From Alphaproteobacteria bacterium (lineage in GTDB: Bacteria; Pseudomonadota; Alphaproteobacteria; Caulobacterales; Parvularculaceae): a stretch of DNA of 64,000 nucleotides. The position numbers were made by a program, and so were the translations under genes. The stretch is from NCBI GenBank assembly GCA_030426465.1, contig JAUHYK010000013.1, positions 1-64,000 of the forward strand. The letters run 5' to 3'. The notes below the pieces were generated by a model, which saw only the letters and a list, made by a program, of their open reading frames with translations, had not been told where the DNA came from and ran no database searches. Below, piece by piece: positions 18,220-27,019 of this stretch; within the stretch, counting starts at the first letter, position 1; each line of letters opens with the position of its first letter.

Positions 18220-20034
18220 ATGTCAGACAAGCCCGCAGGCTTCCCCAAACCAAGCTCTATAGAAGTCGCCAAAGGCGCGGAGGCGGCTCAGGCGGCCTAT
18301 CCCTATTACATGCAGTTTGCGCCGGAGGATGACGACCGGTTCTGGTTTTACAATTCCATGCACTTCCCTGAGCCCATGCATCATTTCGACATGGTGACGG
18401 CGGAAGCGGCCTATTGCGCGCTCGGTTCCTCCAACACTCGCGTTCATTGTTTGCCGACGACCCTTGGCATTGATTACCGGGTGATCAATGGCCGGGTTTA
18501 CATTGGCGGTAATGCGGTTACGGACCCGGCGGAAATTGAGCGGCGTACGGAGGAATTCCAGAAACGCGCATTTTATTATTACGAGCACTGGGAACGGTTA
18601 TACGACCAGTGGAAAGACAAAATGCGCAAGCTGATTTCAGATGCGCAGGAATTGCCGAAACCCGAACTACCGGAATTCGAGCCGCTTGAAAATGTCCATG
18701 CAGGCAAGGGCGTCGCGTCGAACCATTATCTTCTCGAGACCTATCACAAGACTCTCGAGGGCTATTTCCGCATGTGGCACCACCATTTCGAGTTTCTGCT
18801 GCTCGGATACGGCGCCTATATGGTGTTCTTCGATTTCTGTAAAAAAGCCTTTCCTGAAATCACCGATCAGACCATTGCGCGCATGGTGGCGGGCTTTGAA
18901 GCGGAGATCTTCAAACCCGATGACGAGGTGAAACGGCTGGCGCACAAGGCCGTCGAGCTTGGCCTTGAGGGCAAGTTCGCGGGCGATATCTCCGCTGATG
19001 ATGTATTGGCGTCACTTGAACAGATGGGCGAGGCCGGTCGGGAATGGTTGAAAGAACTGGAGACCTCACGCAATCCCTGGTTCAACGTCAATGTGGGTGA
19101 CGGCTTCTATCATTATCACCGTTCATGGAATGACGACCTATCGCTTCCTTTCTCGGCGATCCCCGGCTATGCGGCCAAAATCAAGGCTGGTGAAAACCTT
19201 GACCGTCCCATGGAGAAGCTGAAAGAGGAGCGCCAGGAACTGATCGACGGCTATCGCGACCTTCTGTCTACGGATGAAGAGCGCGGCGCCTATGACCAGA
19301 TGATCGAACTGGCCTGCCGGGTCTTTCCTTACGTGGAAGGCCACAAATTTTATTGCGAACATTGGTACACCAATCTGTTCTTCAACAAGATTCGCGAATA
19401 TGGCGGATTGTTTGTCGAGCATGGCTTGATCGATGACGCGGAGGAAATCTTCCATCTTACGCGCTACGAAGTGGAGCAAGGCATCGTCGATGTGATGACG
19501 AGCTGGTCCAACGGGTCGCCGACGCGCGGCGGCAAGCGCTTCCGCGCCATGATCGCTGAGCGCAAAAAGGCTATCGAGATCTGGGCCGGTATGGATTCAG
19601 CGCCGGCGCTTGGCCCCGTGCCTGACATGATTGACGATCCGGCGATTGTGATGTTGTGGGGCATTACGCGGGAAAATCTGGATGTCTGGCTTGATGGTCC
19701 CGCCGATGCGAACAGCAAGGAAATTCGTGGTTTCGCAGCGTCGAGCGGCATCGCCGAAGGTCCGGCGCGTGTCATCAAGTCGGTGCAGGAAATCAACCGG
19801 CTTGAAGAAGGCGATATTCTTGTCTGTCAGGTGACCAACCCGACCTGGGCGCCGGTCTTCCAGAAAATCTCCGCCGCCGTTTCCGATATTGGCGGCTCGA
19901 TGAGCCACGCGGCCATCGTTGCGCGTGAATATGGCCTGCCCGCCGTTGTGGGGACGGGGCAGGCGACAGCGCGCATTCAGGACGGACAGCGCATTCGCGT
20001 CGACGGCGCCCGGGGCGTCGTCACGCTGCTTTAG
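18220..20034 (+). CDS. Phospho-histidine subunit of a split PEP-synthase-like aryl kinase (acv/hpe type)
   Basis: 604 residues. The C-terminal 90 are the swivelling phosphohistidine domain of PEP-utilising enzymes: GFAASSGIAEGPARVI, then GGSMSHAAIVAREYGLPAV with the phosphorylated His at 563. The first about 500 residues form the substrate-binding half and lack the ATP-grasp domain, which is encoded by the next gene. The same split is known for phenylphosphate synthase and for the two-subunit kinases that phosphorylate the 4-hydroxyl of acetovanillone (AcvAB, HpeHI). With the carboxylase and phosphatase genes downstream, acetovanillone-type ketones are the best guess for substrate. A plain phenol kinase is less likely because no UbiD-type carboxylase follows. 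Confidence 0.8.
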   Translation: MSDKPAGFPKPSSIEVAKGAEAAQAAYPYYMQFAPEDDDRFWFYNSMHFPEPMHHFDMVTAEAAYCALGSSNTRVHCLPTTLGIDYRVINGRVYIGGNAVTDPAEIERRTEEFQKRAFYYYEHWERLYDQWKDKMRKLISDAQELPKPELPEFEPLENVHAGKGVASNHYLLETYHKTLEGYFRMWHHHFEFLLLGYGAYMVFFDFCKKAFPEITDQTIARMVAGFEAEIFKPDDEVKRLAHKAVELGLEGKFAGDISADDVLASLEQMGEAGREWLKELETSRNPWFNVNVGDGFYHYHRSWNDDLSLPFSAIPGYAAKIKAGENLDRPMEKLKEERQELIDGYRDLLSTDEERGAYDQMIELACRVFPYVEGHKFYCEHWYTNLFFNKIREYGGLFVEHGLIDDAEEIFHLTRYEVEQGIVDVMTSWSNGSPTRGGKRFRAMIAERKKAIEIWAGMDSAPALGPVPDMIDDPAIVMLWGITRENLDVWLDGPADANSKEIRGFAASSGIAEGPARVIKSVQEINRLEEGDILVCQVTNPTWAPVFQKISAAVSDIGGSMSHAAIVAREYGLPAVVGTGQATARIQDGQRIRVDGARGVVTLL

Positions 20035-20044
20035 GGTTTACATT

Positions 20045-21097
20045 ATGACGACACCGAATATTTCCTGGTTCGCCGATATTGGCTTGTCGGATCGCCCGAG
20101 CGTCGGCGGCAAGGGCGGTAGTCTCGGTGAGCTTACCAATGCGGGTATCGAAGTGCCGCCGGGTTTCGTCGTGCGCACCGAAGCTTTCGAACGCTTCATC
20201 CAGAAGCTCGACAAGGAAGAGCCCTTGCGCGCGCCCGTAGAGGCGCTTGATCCGGACGATCTCGACAAAGTCGGCGCCGTCACGAAGGCAATTCGTGAGC
20301 GCATTGAGAACGAACCCATGCCCGCCGATGTCGATGACGCTATTCAATCCGCGTATAAAGACTTATGCGGCGATGACGCCAATGCGCCCGTCGCCGTGCG
20401 TTCCTCCGCAACCACCGAAGACGCCGATGACGCGTCTTTCGCTGGATTACAGGACACCTATCTCTGGGTGCTTGGCGCAGAAGAAACCATGAAGATGGTG
20501 CGCAGTTGCTGGGCCAGTCTCTATTCAGTTGAGTCTGTTTGTTATCGCCGCCGCCAGAACTTTCCTGAAAGCGGCGTGGCCATGGGCGTTGTCGTTCAGA
20601 AAATGGTGGATGCGCGCACGGCTGGCGTCATGTTCACGCGCAGCCCGCTTACGGGCGACCGGTCGGTGATCACGATCGAAGGCGCCTGGGGGCTTGGCTC
20701 CTCTGTTGTCTCAGGTGAGGTGACGCCGGATCGCTGGGTTGTCGGAAAACTGACGGGTGAAATCACTACGCGCGATATTTCCGACAAACATATCCGTCAA
20801 TCGCCCAAACCTGGCGGCGGCATTGAAGATGTTGAATTGCCCGAGGCCGAGCGCACCGCGCCATGCCTCAGTGATGAAGAATTGCTGCAACTCAAGGACG
20901 TCGCCCGCAAAACCGAAAAGCACTACGGCAAGCCTCAGGACATTGAATGGGCCGTCGAAAAGGAGACGGGAAAAATCCTTCTCCTGCAGAGCCGCCCCGA
21001 AACGGTCTGGTCGGCGAAAGACGCCGCGCCCGTCGCCGCCGCGCAGGACAACCCGATGAAACATGTCATGAATATTTTTGGCGGAAAGCGGTCATAG
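20045..21097 (+). CDS. ATP-grasp subunit of the split PEP-synthase-like aryl kinase (acv/hpe type)
   Basis: 350 residues from the ATG at 20045; the frame upstream of it overlaps the previous gene and is not family-like. This is the N-terminal ATP-binding domain of PEP synthase/pyruvate phosphate dikinase standing alone: VGGKGGSLGELTNAGIEVPPGF, VAVRSSATTEDADDASFAGLQDT, GVMFTRSPLTGD and the closing DIEWAVEKETGKILLLQSRPET. It would transfer phosphate from ATP to His563 of the partner, which passes it to the phenol. Only 10 bases separate the two genes. The third activating subunit of phenylphosphate synthase (CBS-domain protein) is not encoded here. Confidence 0.85.
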   Translation: MTTPNISWFADIGLSDRPSVGGKGGSLGELTNAGIEVPPGFVVRTEAFERFIQKLDKEEPLRAPVEALDPDDLDKVGAVTKAIRERIENEPMPADVDDAIQSAYKDLCGDDANAPVAVRSSATTEDADDASFAGLQDTYLWVLGAEETMKMVRSCWASLYSVESVCYRRRQNFPESGVAMGVVVQKMVDARTAGVMFTRSPLTGDRSVITIEGAWGLGSSVVSGEVTPDRWVVGKLTGEITTRDISDKHIRQSPKPGGGIEDVELPEAERTAPCLSDEELLQLKDVARKTEKHYGKPQDIEWAVEKETGKILLLQSRPETVWSAKDAAPVAAAQDNPMKHVMNIFGGKRS

Positions 21098-21100
21098 ACC

Positions 21101-21562
21101 ATGAGTAATGATCTGCCGCTAAGTCCCGAAGACGTCGAGGAAATTACCTCCATTCTTTCGAAGTCGTCTTATGACGTGCTGGACATTGAAACCGCTCGTT
21201 TTCATCTGCGGGTCAAGCGCTCAGGCGATGGGTTCACGCAGGAATGGTCGCCGATTGGCGGCGACCCCGCAAAGACAGTGGCGTCCGCCGTGGAGCCGGA
21301 AGTCGCGGCGGAAGAAGACGGGCTCCTTGTGATTAAGCCGCCGCTGCCGGGCACATTCTATCGCGCGCCGCAGCCGGGGGCGCCGCCCTTCGTCAAGATC
21401 GGCGACAAGGTGACCTCCGACACCGTGGTTGCGATCATCGAGACCATGAAACTGATGAATCCGGTTCATGCGGGTGTTGCGGGTGAGATTGTCGAGATCA
21501 TTCCTGAAAACGCCGAACCGATCGAGGCGACGTCAATCCTCATGAAAGTGAAGCCGGAGTAA
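21101..21562 (+). CDS. Biotin carboxyl carrier protein subunit
   Basis: 153 residues. The C-terminal lipoyl/biotinyl domain (about residues 75-153) carries ETMKLMN with the biotinylated Lys117; the usual motif is EAMKMMN or EAMKLMN, and the Thr variant is accepted in carriers. PPLPGTFYRAPQPGAPPFVKIGDKV matches the AccB-type thumb region. The N-terminal half is a helical plus linker region for docking. It starts 3 bases after the kinase subunit gene, so the five genes 18220-24392 are one transcriptional unit. It carries carboxyl-biotin between the subunits encoded at 21572 and 22914. Confidence 0.9.
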   Translation: MSNDLPLSPEDVEEITSILSKSSYDVLDIETARFHLRVKRSGDGFTQEWSPIGGDPAKTVASAVEPEVAAEEDGLLVIKPPLPGTFYRAPQPGAPPFVKIGDKVTSDTVVAIIETMKLMNPVHAGVAGEIVEIIPENAEPIEATSILMKVKPE

Positions 21563-21571
21563 GGCCAAACA

Positions 21572-22921
21572 GTGGCGCGCAAAAACATCAACACGCTCTT
21601 CATCGCCAATCGTGGCGAGATAGCGCTGCGCATCATCCGCACGGCGCGAAGGCTCGGGCTGAAAACCGTGCTGGGCGTCTCGGATGCGGATGTAAACACG
21701 CGCGGCGCAGCGGAGGCGGATGTGGTTGTCCGGCTCGGCCCCGCGCCGTCGTCGCAATCCTATCTCAACATTGCGAAAGTCGTCGCCGCTGCAAAAGACG
21801 TTGGCGCCGATGCGGTGCATCCGGGTTACGGCTTTCTGTCGGAGAATATCAATTTTGCGCGCGCCGTCGCGGAGGCCGGCATGGTCTTTGTGGGACCGGA
21901 GCCACGCGCGCTCGACGCCATGGGAGACAAATTAAAAGCGCGCGCCGTTGCGATTGAGGCGGGTCTGCCCGTGGTGCCGGGCGGTGAAGCGGAGACGGCG
22001 GAAGACGCTGCAAAAATCGCCGAAAAAACCGGCTATCCGTTGCTCATCAAGGCCGTCTCCGGCGGCGGCGGGCGCGGCATGAAGCGCGTCGATAAAGCCG
22101 AAGAGCTTACATCGCAAATCGGTCTCGCCATGTCGGAGGCGGAAGCGGCATTCGGCGATCCGCGCATCTATGTGGAGCGGTTCATCGCTTCTGGACGTCA
22201 CGTTGAGGTGCAGGTGATCGGCGACGGCAAGCGCGCCATCCATCTCGGCACGCGCGATTGTTCCATCCAGCGGCGTTTCCAGAAACTGGTTGAAGAAGCG
22301 CCGGCGCCGAACATTCCCGATGACAAACACCGCGCGATTGAAGCGGCGGCGGTGAAGATCGCCGAGCATCTTAATTACAAGGGCGCAGGGACGGTCGAGT
22401 TTCTCGTTGACGCCGAGACGTTCGATTTCTTTTTCCTCGAAATGAACGCCCGCATTCAGGTGGAGCATCCCGTTACGGAGGAGATCACCGGCGTTGATAT
22501 TGTCGAGCAACAATTGCTGATCGCGACGGGCGCGCCGTTAGGATATCGCCAGCGCGACATTGAATTTTTGGGCGCGGCGATTGAGGTTCGCATTAATGCA
22601 GAAGACCCCGACGCTGATTTCCGTCCATCGCCAGGGCTGGTGACAAAGGCCGAATGGCCGGCAGGCGAGGGCGTGCGCGTCGATAGTCATATCCGGTCGG
22701 GGGATTCAATTCCGCCAACATATGATTCACTGATGGGCAAGCTCATCGTTCATGGCTCGACCCGAGAGGAAGCGGTCGCGCGCACCGCCGCGGCGCTTAA
22801 ATCGCTCAATGTGGAGGGCGTGAAAACGACGACGCCCTTGCATGCGCGGATCATGGATGATTTGCGTTTCCAAAAAGGCGGCGTCGACACGCGCTTTTTC
22901 GAGGGGCTTAAAAATGGCTGA
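21572..22921 (+). CDS. Biotin carboxylase subunit (AccC-like, dedicated to the acv/hpe-type carboxylase)
   Basis: 449 residues starting with GTG at 21572. It has all biotin carboxylase landmarks: TLFIANRGEIALRIIRTARRLG, HPGYGFLSEN, the glycine-rich ATP loop SGGGGRGMKRV near 167-177, MNARIQVEHPVTEEITG with the catalytic Glu and Arg, and the C-terminal domain ending in DTRFFEGL. It carboxylates the biotin of the carrier with ATP and bicarbonate. Because it lies inside the kinase/carboxylase operon, it probably serves the aryl-ketone carboxylase and not acetyl-CoA carboxylase, although sharing cannot be excluded. Confidence 0.9.
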   Translation: MARKNINTLFIANRGEIALRIIRTARRLGLKTVLGVSDADVNTRGAAEADVVVRLGPAPSSQSYLNIAKVVAAAKDVGADAVHPGYGFLSENINFARAVAEAGMVFVGPEPRALDAMGDKLKARAVAIEAGLPVVPGGEAETAEDAAKIAEKTGYPLLIKAVSGGGGRGMKRVDKAEELTSQIGLAMSEAEAAFGDPRIYVERFIASGRHVEVQVIGDGKRAIHLGTRDCSIQRRFQKLVEEAPAPNIPDDKHRAIEAAAVKIAEHLNYKGAGTVEFLVDAETFDFFFLEMNARIQVEHPVTEEITGVDIVEQQLLIATGAPLGYRQRDIEFLGAAIEVRINAEDPDADFRPSPGLVTKAEWPAGEGVRVDSHIRSGDSIPPTYDSLMGKLIVHGSTREEAVARTAAALKSLNVEGVKTTTPLHARIMDDLRFQKGGVDTRFFEGLKNG

Positions 22922-24392
22922 GATCAAGCTCGTCGATGTGTCGATCCGTGACGGCAACCAGTCTCTCTGGGGCGCGACGGGCCTTAACACCGCGCAGATT
23001 CTGGAGATCGCCGGCGCCATGGAGCGCGTTGGCTTTCACGCCTGCGACTTTACATCCTCGACGACGATGGCGGTGGCGATCCGCTATTTTCAGAACAATC
23101 CGTGGGAGCGCATCAAGCGTATGCGCGCGGCGATGCCGAGTGTGCCGTTGCAGTTCATCACCACGGGGCTGCGTTTCGTGGCCTGGCAACAGGCGGACCC
23201 GGAATTCATGCGGCTCGCCTATCGCCGGTTGCAGATGGCGGGCATTCGCCGCTTCATCGTCCTCGATCCCATGCATGATGTGGACTCCGTCATTGAGGCG
23301 GCGCGGATCATCAAGGACGAGGGCGACGCGCAAGTGATGGGCGCGCTGACCTTTACGCTCTCCGACATTCACACAGATGAATTCTACGCTGACTTCGCGG
23401 GTAAGCTCGCCAAGAGCAACCATGTCGATCTGTTTTATCTGAAAGACCCCGGCGGGCTCATGTCGCCGGAGCGGGTGCGCACGCTGGCCCCGGCAGTGAA
23501 GGCGGCAATCGGCGCCAAGCCGCTGGAGATCCACGCCCATTGCACGATTGGTTATGGTCCATTGACATCGCTCGCCGCCGCGGATCTCGGCATTATCGAT
23601 GCGGTGCATGTTGGCGTCGGCCCGCTTGGCGATGGCTCGTCTCTGCCGGAAGCGACGCGCATGGTCGCGAATTTGCGCGAGGCGGGTCACACAGTGAACA
23701 TCAATGACGCCGCGCTTGCGACGGTCAAGGATTACTGGACGCGGCTGGCGAACGCCGAAGGCCTACCGCCCGGGCGGCCGCAGAGTTTTGACGCCAGCTT
23801 TCTGCGCCATCAGATCGCCGGCGGGGTGATGACCACGACAAGGCGCCAGCTCGATGAGCTTAATCTCGGTCACAAATTCGATGAGGTGATAGAAGAGACG
23901 GAGCGCGTGCGCGCCGAACTCGGTTATCCGATCATGGTGACGCCGTTCCCGCAAATGGTGATGAGCCAGGCGCTGTTTAACGTCATTGGAACGTCGCGTT
24001 ATGCGCAAGTATCCGATCAGGTCTTGCGTTATGTCATGGGCAAGTTCGGCCGGCCCACAAGCCCGATCAATGAAGAGGTTAAGCAAACCATTCTCGATCG
24101 TCCGCGCAGAAAAGAAATCGAAGTTGAACCCATGTTCCCGGCTTACAAGGATTTGCGCAAACAATTCGGCGAGGACATGGACGATGAAGAGTTTCTGTTC
24201 CGCGCGGTGATGCCCCAGGAACAGGTTGACGCCATGATCGCATCCGGGCGCAGCCGCGCGACCTATACGCCCGAAGCGGCGCCGGTTCTGAACTTGTTGA
24301 AACAACTGGCCGCGCGCCCTGACGCGCCGGACATCGCCGTGGAGCGTCCCGGCTTTCGCATGGCGCTTTATAAAGGAGCGGGGCTGTCCTGA
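22914..24392 (+). CDS. Carboxyltransferase subunit of the PC/OAD family (acv/hpe-type aryl-ketone carboxylase)
   Basis: 492 residues from the ATG at 22914, which overlaps the end of the biotin carboxylase gene by 8 bases. It is a DRE-TIM barrel: SIRDGNQSLWGAT (metal Asp), FYLKDPGGLMSP (the Lys carbamylated in relatives) and EIHAHCTIGYGPL (metal His-x-His), then the conserved carboxylase domain with TPFPQMVMSQALFN. In pyruvate carboxylase and oxaloacetate decarboxylase this subunit moves CO2 between biotin and a keto-methyl. Here the acceptor is inferred to be the methyl of a phosphorylated acetovanillone-type ketone, giving a 3-aryl-3-oxopropanoate. RDGNQS in place of RDGHQS and GYGP in place of the usual Thr-rich segment hint at a different substrate. 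Confidence 0.85.
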   Translation: MAEIKLVDVSIRDGNQSLWGATGLNTAQILEIAGAMERVGFHACDFTSSTTMAVAIRYFQNNPWERIKRMRAAMPSVPLQFITTGLRFVAWQQADPEFMRLAYRRLQMAGIRRFIVLDPMHDVDSVIEAARIIKDEGDAQVMGALTFTLSDIHTDEFYADFAGKLAKSNHVDLFYLKDPGGLMSPERVRTLAPAVKAAIGAKPLEIHAHCTIGYGPLTSLAAADLGIIDAVHVGVGPLGDGSSLPEATRMVANLREAGHTVNINDAALATVKDYWTRLANAEGLPPGRPQSFDASFLRHQIAGGVMTTTRRQLDELNLGHKFDEVIEETERVRAELGYPIMVTPFPQMVMSQALFNVIGTSRYAQVSDQVLRYVMGKFGRPTSPINEEVKQTILDRPRRKEIEVEPMFPAYKDLRKQFGEDMDDEEFLFRAVMPQEQVDAMIASGRSRATYTPEAAPVLNLLKQLAARPDAPDIAVERPGFRMALYKGAGLS

Positions 24393-25243
24393 TGAGTGGG
24401 TCTGAGCGATTGCACAAAGCCGAAGGTTTTATCTTCGACATGGACGGCACGCTGGTGCTCGGCGACAAGGCGAGCGCCGGACATGTAGCGCTGCCAGGCG
24501 CCATTGAAACGCTCAAGCTGTTGCGCGAACGCGGCGTTCCCTATCAGGTCTTTACCAACGGCACGGCGAGGACGCCCGACTGGTACGCGAATTCCATGCG
24601 CAAGGCCGGGCTCGATGTGCGCGATGAAGAATTCATGACGCCGTCGACCTCCGCTGCGCATTACCTCAAGGAAAAAGGCGCGGAGCGCATTCTCGTTCTC
24701 GGCAAGGAACCGGTGTGGAAACCGCTCACGGATCTGGGGTTGAATATTGTCGAGGCGCCGGGCGATGGCGGACCCTATGACGCGATCTATGTAGGATGGT
24801 TTCGCGAATTCACCTTTCCCGATCTTGAAGCGGCGACCCACGCCATTTGGGCGGGCGCACAATTGACGACGGCGTCCGACGTCCCGTTCTTCGCCGCCGC
24901 CGGAGCGGAAAAACGCGGCATCGGCACCAGCTTCGCGATTAACGCCATGTTGAAGGCGCTCACCGGCGTCAGCGCCCATGTCCTCGGCAAACCATCTGTT
25001 GATGCGCTGAACGTTGCCAGAGCGCGCATGAAGCTTTCTCGCAACGCGAATGTTGTGGTCGTGGGCGATGACCCGCAGCTTGAGGCGCGCATGGCCAATG
25101 AGGGCGGCGCTTTCTCGGTGGGTGTGACGACCGGCATTTACGACGAAGCGGCGTTCAAATCGCGTGAAGACCCGGCGGAGCGGCCGGAACTCCTGCTTTC
25201 CGGGATCGACAAACTAGCGGCGCTGCTTCGCGAAGGGGCTTGA
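24392..25243 (+). CDS. HAD-family phosphatase (NagD-like), acv/hpe-type aryl phosphate dephosphorylation
   Basis: 283 residues, overlapping the upstream stop as TGATG. HAD motifs: FIFDMDGTLVLGD with nucleophile Asp16 and acid/base Asp18, FTNGTA (motif II), GKPSVDAL with motif III Lys, and VVVGDDPQLEARMANEGGA (motif IV). The C2-type cap places it near NagD/4-nitrophenylphosphatases. In the acv and hpe systems a phosphatase of this kind removes the 4-phosphate after carboxylation, yielding vanilloylacetate; its position here supports the same role. It is the last gene of the tightly overlapping core; a 72-base gap follows. Confidence 0.85.
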   Translation: MSGSERLHKAEGFIFDMDGTLVLGDKASAGHVALPGAIETLKLLRERGVPYQVFTNGTARTPDWYANSMRKAGLDVRDEEFMTPSTSAAHYLKEKGAERILVLGKEPVWKPLTDLGLNIVEAPGDGGPYDAIYVGWFREFTFPDLEAATHAIWAGAQLTTASDVPFFAAAGAEKRGIGTSFAINAMLKALTGVSAHVLGKPSVDALNVARARMKLSRNANVVVVGDDPQLEARMANEGGAFSVGVTTGIYDEAAFKSREDPAERPELLLSGIDKLAALLREGA

Positions 25244-25315
25244 AACCTTTCCCGCTAGGCTGTCCTTTAGGCCCGGAATTGGCCTAAAACGGCGTCTCGC
25301 GTCAAAGGAGTCCCC

Positions 25316-26185
25316 ATGATCGATCTCAACAAGATCAAAGCCATCGATGTTCACACTCATGCGGAGGTGTCGTGCAACGACCCTGAAGACCCGATCATGG
25401 GCAAGTTTCTTGACGCCGCGTCGATCTATTTCAAAGCGGACCGCAAGCGACCGACAATCCCCGAGACGATCGATTATTACCGCGAAAAGCAGATCGCCTT
25501 TGTCATGTTCACGGTGGATATGGAATCCGGCACCGGCATCAAGCGGATCTCGAATGAAGAGATCGCGCGGTTCGCCAATGACAATGACGATATCATGATG
25601 GCCTTCGCTTCCATCGATCCGCACAAGTCGAAATTCGGCGCCATCGAGGCGCGGCGGATGATTGAGGAATTTGGCGTCAAAGGCTTCAAGTTCCATCCGC
25701 CCATTCAGAATTTCCACCCTCATGACCGCATGGCCTGGCCGATCTATGAAGTGATCGCGGAATACGGCCTTCCGGCGATCTTTCACACTGGCCATTCGGG
25801 CATGGGGACCGGCATGCGCGGCGGCGGCGGCATTCGCCTGAAATACGGCCAACCGATGATGGTGGACGATGTTGCGGTCGATTTTCCGGATATGAAAATC
25901 ATCCTCGCGCACCCGTCATGGCCGTGGACGGATGAATCGCTTTCCATGGCGCTGCATAAGGAAAATGTTTTCATCGACCTTTCGGGCTGGTCGCCGAAAT
26001 ATTTCCCCAAGCAGGTGATCCATTACGCCAACACGCAGTTGAAGCATAAAATGCTGTTCGGCTCCGACTTCCCGCTTATCAAACCGGACAAGTGGATGGA
26101 TGCGGCGAAGGACGCCGGCTTCCGTGAGGAAGTGATGCCGATGATCATGAAAGACAACGCCGCGAAATTGCTGGGGCTGAAATGA
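25316..26185 (+). CDS. Amidohydrolase-family aryl-beta-ketoacyl-CoA hydrolase
   Basis: 289 residues of the amidohydrolase_2 (ACMSD-like) barrel. DVHTHAEVSCNDPED gives the HxH metal motif, KGFKFHPPIQNFHPHD, IFHTGHSG, ILAHPSWPW and the metal Asp in LFGSDFPLIKPDKWM. It closely resembles proteins named 4-hydroxyphenyl-beta-ketoacyl-CoA hydrolase (CouO/PhdC type), which release acetyl-CoA from aryl-beta-ketoacyl-CoA and leave the aryl carboxylate. That reaction would turn vanilloylacetyl-CoA into vanillate, which completes the pathway begun by the kinase and carboxylase genes just upstream. The clear ribosome site is caaaggag, 6-8 bases before the ATG. Substrate inferred. Confidence 0.8.
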   Translation: MIDLNKIKAIDVHTHAEVSCNDPEDPIMGKFLDAASIYFKADRKRPTIPETIDYYREKQIAFVMFTVDMESGTGIKRISNEEIARFANDNDDIMMAFASIDPHKSKFGAIEARRMIEEFGVKGFKFHPPIQNFHPHDRMAWPIYEVIAEYGLPAIFHTGHSGMGTGMRGGGGIRLKYGQPMMVDDVAVDFPDMKIILAHPSWPWTDESLSMALHKENVFIDLSGWSPKYFPKQVIHYANTQLKHKMLFGSDFPLIKPDKWMDAAKDAGFREEVMPMIMKDNAAKLLGLK

Positions 26186-26970
26186 ACGGCGTAAGTCTCG
26201 ACGGAAAACGCATCATCGTCACTGGCGCGTCTACGGGCATTGGCGCGGCTGCGGCGGAGATTATGGGCTCGCTCGGCGCGCGTGTGCTGGTCGCTGCGCG
26301 GTCGGAAGACAAACTTAAAAAAGTCGCCGACGCCATAACGAAAGCAGGCGGAGAGGGCCAATACCTCGCCGCCGATATGGGTAACGAAAAAGACATAAAG
26401 GCGCTGACGGAGAAGGCGGGCGACCTATGGGGCGGCGTTGACGGCGTGTTCGCCAATGCCGGCATGTCGGGCCCGGCGGCGCCAATGCCGGACTATTCGC
26501 TCGCCGCCTATGACGAAGTGATGAACGTCAATCTCAAATCCATGTTCATCCTCATTCAACAGGTGCTTCCGGGCATGATCGAACAGGGCGGCGGATCAAT
26601 TGTCTGCACCGGTTCGCTCGCCTCCAAGCTGGGCGCGCCGATGACGCCGGCTTATGTCATCTCGAAACATGCTGTGCTGGGGCTCGTGCGAGCGACGGCG
26701 TCGGAAGTCGCCAAGCATAATGTTCGCGTGAACTGCCTGATCCCCGGTCTTATCAACACCCCCTTGCTGGAACCGTTGGCGGAACATGTTGCGGGCGGCG
26801 ACATGGAGGCGACGCTGAAAATCCTGAACGGCATGGTCCCGCAAGGACGGGTCGGAACGCCGCAGGAAGCCGGCTGGCTCGCGGCCTTCCTGTTGTCGGA
26901 TGCGGGGCAATATATCAATGCGCAATCGATCGCCGCTGACGGCGGCATGCTGGGCGTTATGCGGAGCTAG
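26182..26970 (+). CDS. Short-chain dehydrogenase/reductase
   Basis: 262 residues with TGASTGIG (NAD(P) binding), NAGMSG, Ser in TGSLAS and YVISK as the catalytic Tyr-Lys, ending ADGGMLGVM. It overlaps the hydrolase gene by 4 bases (ATGA), so it is translationally coupled. Classical cytosolic SDR that oxidises a secondary alcohol or reduces a ketone. Its place suggests action on an aryl side-chain alcohol (for example 1-aryl-ethanol to acetophenone), which is inference. Confidence 0.85.
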   Translation: MNGVSLDGKRIIVTGASTGIGAAAAEIMGSLGARVLVAARSEDKLKKVADAITKAGGEGQYLAADMGNEKDIKALTEKAGDLWGGVDGVFANAGMSGPAAPMPDYSLAAYDEVMNVNLKSMFILIQQVLPGMIEQGGGSIVCTGSLASKLGAPMTPAYVISKHAVLGLVRATASEVAKHNVRVNCLIPGLINTPLLEPLAEHVAGGDMEATLKILNGMVPQGRVGTPQEAGWLAAFLLSDAGQYINAQSIAADGGMLGVMRS

Positions 26971-27019
26971 CAATTTAATCACGCCCTGGAACAAGGCCGT
27001 GAAAGCGGGAGGGAGTCTG

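Noticed and set aside
18220-21097. Ordinary PEP synthase broken by a frameshift
   Set aside because: Each part has its own start and stop, domain limits are clean, and the same split is known in functional aryl kinases.
21101-22921. Housekeeping accBC of fatty-acid synthesis
   Set aside because: Genes sit inside the kinase/carboxyltransferase operon with 3- to 10-base spacing and an ETMKLMN carrier; dedicated use is more likely, though sharing is not excluded.
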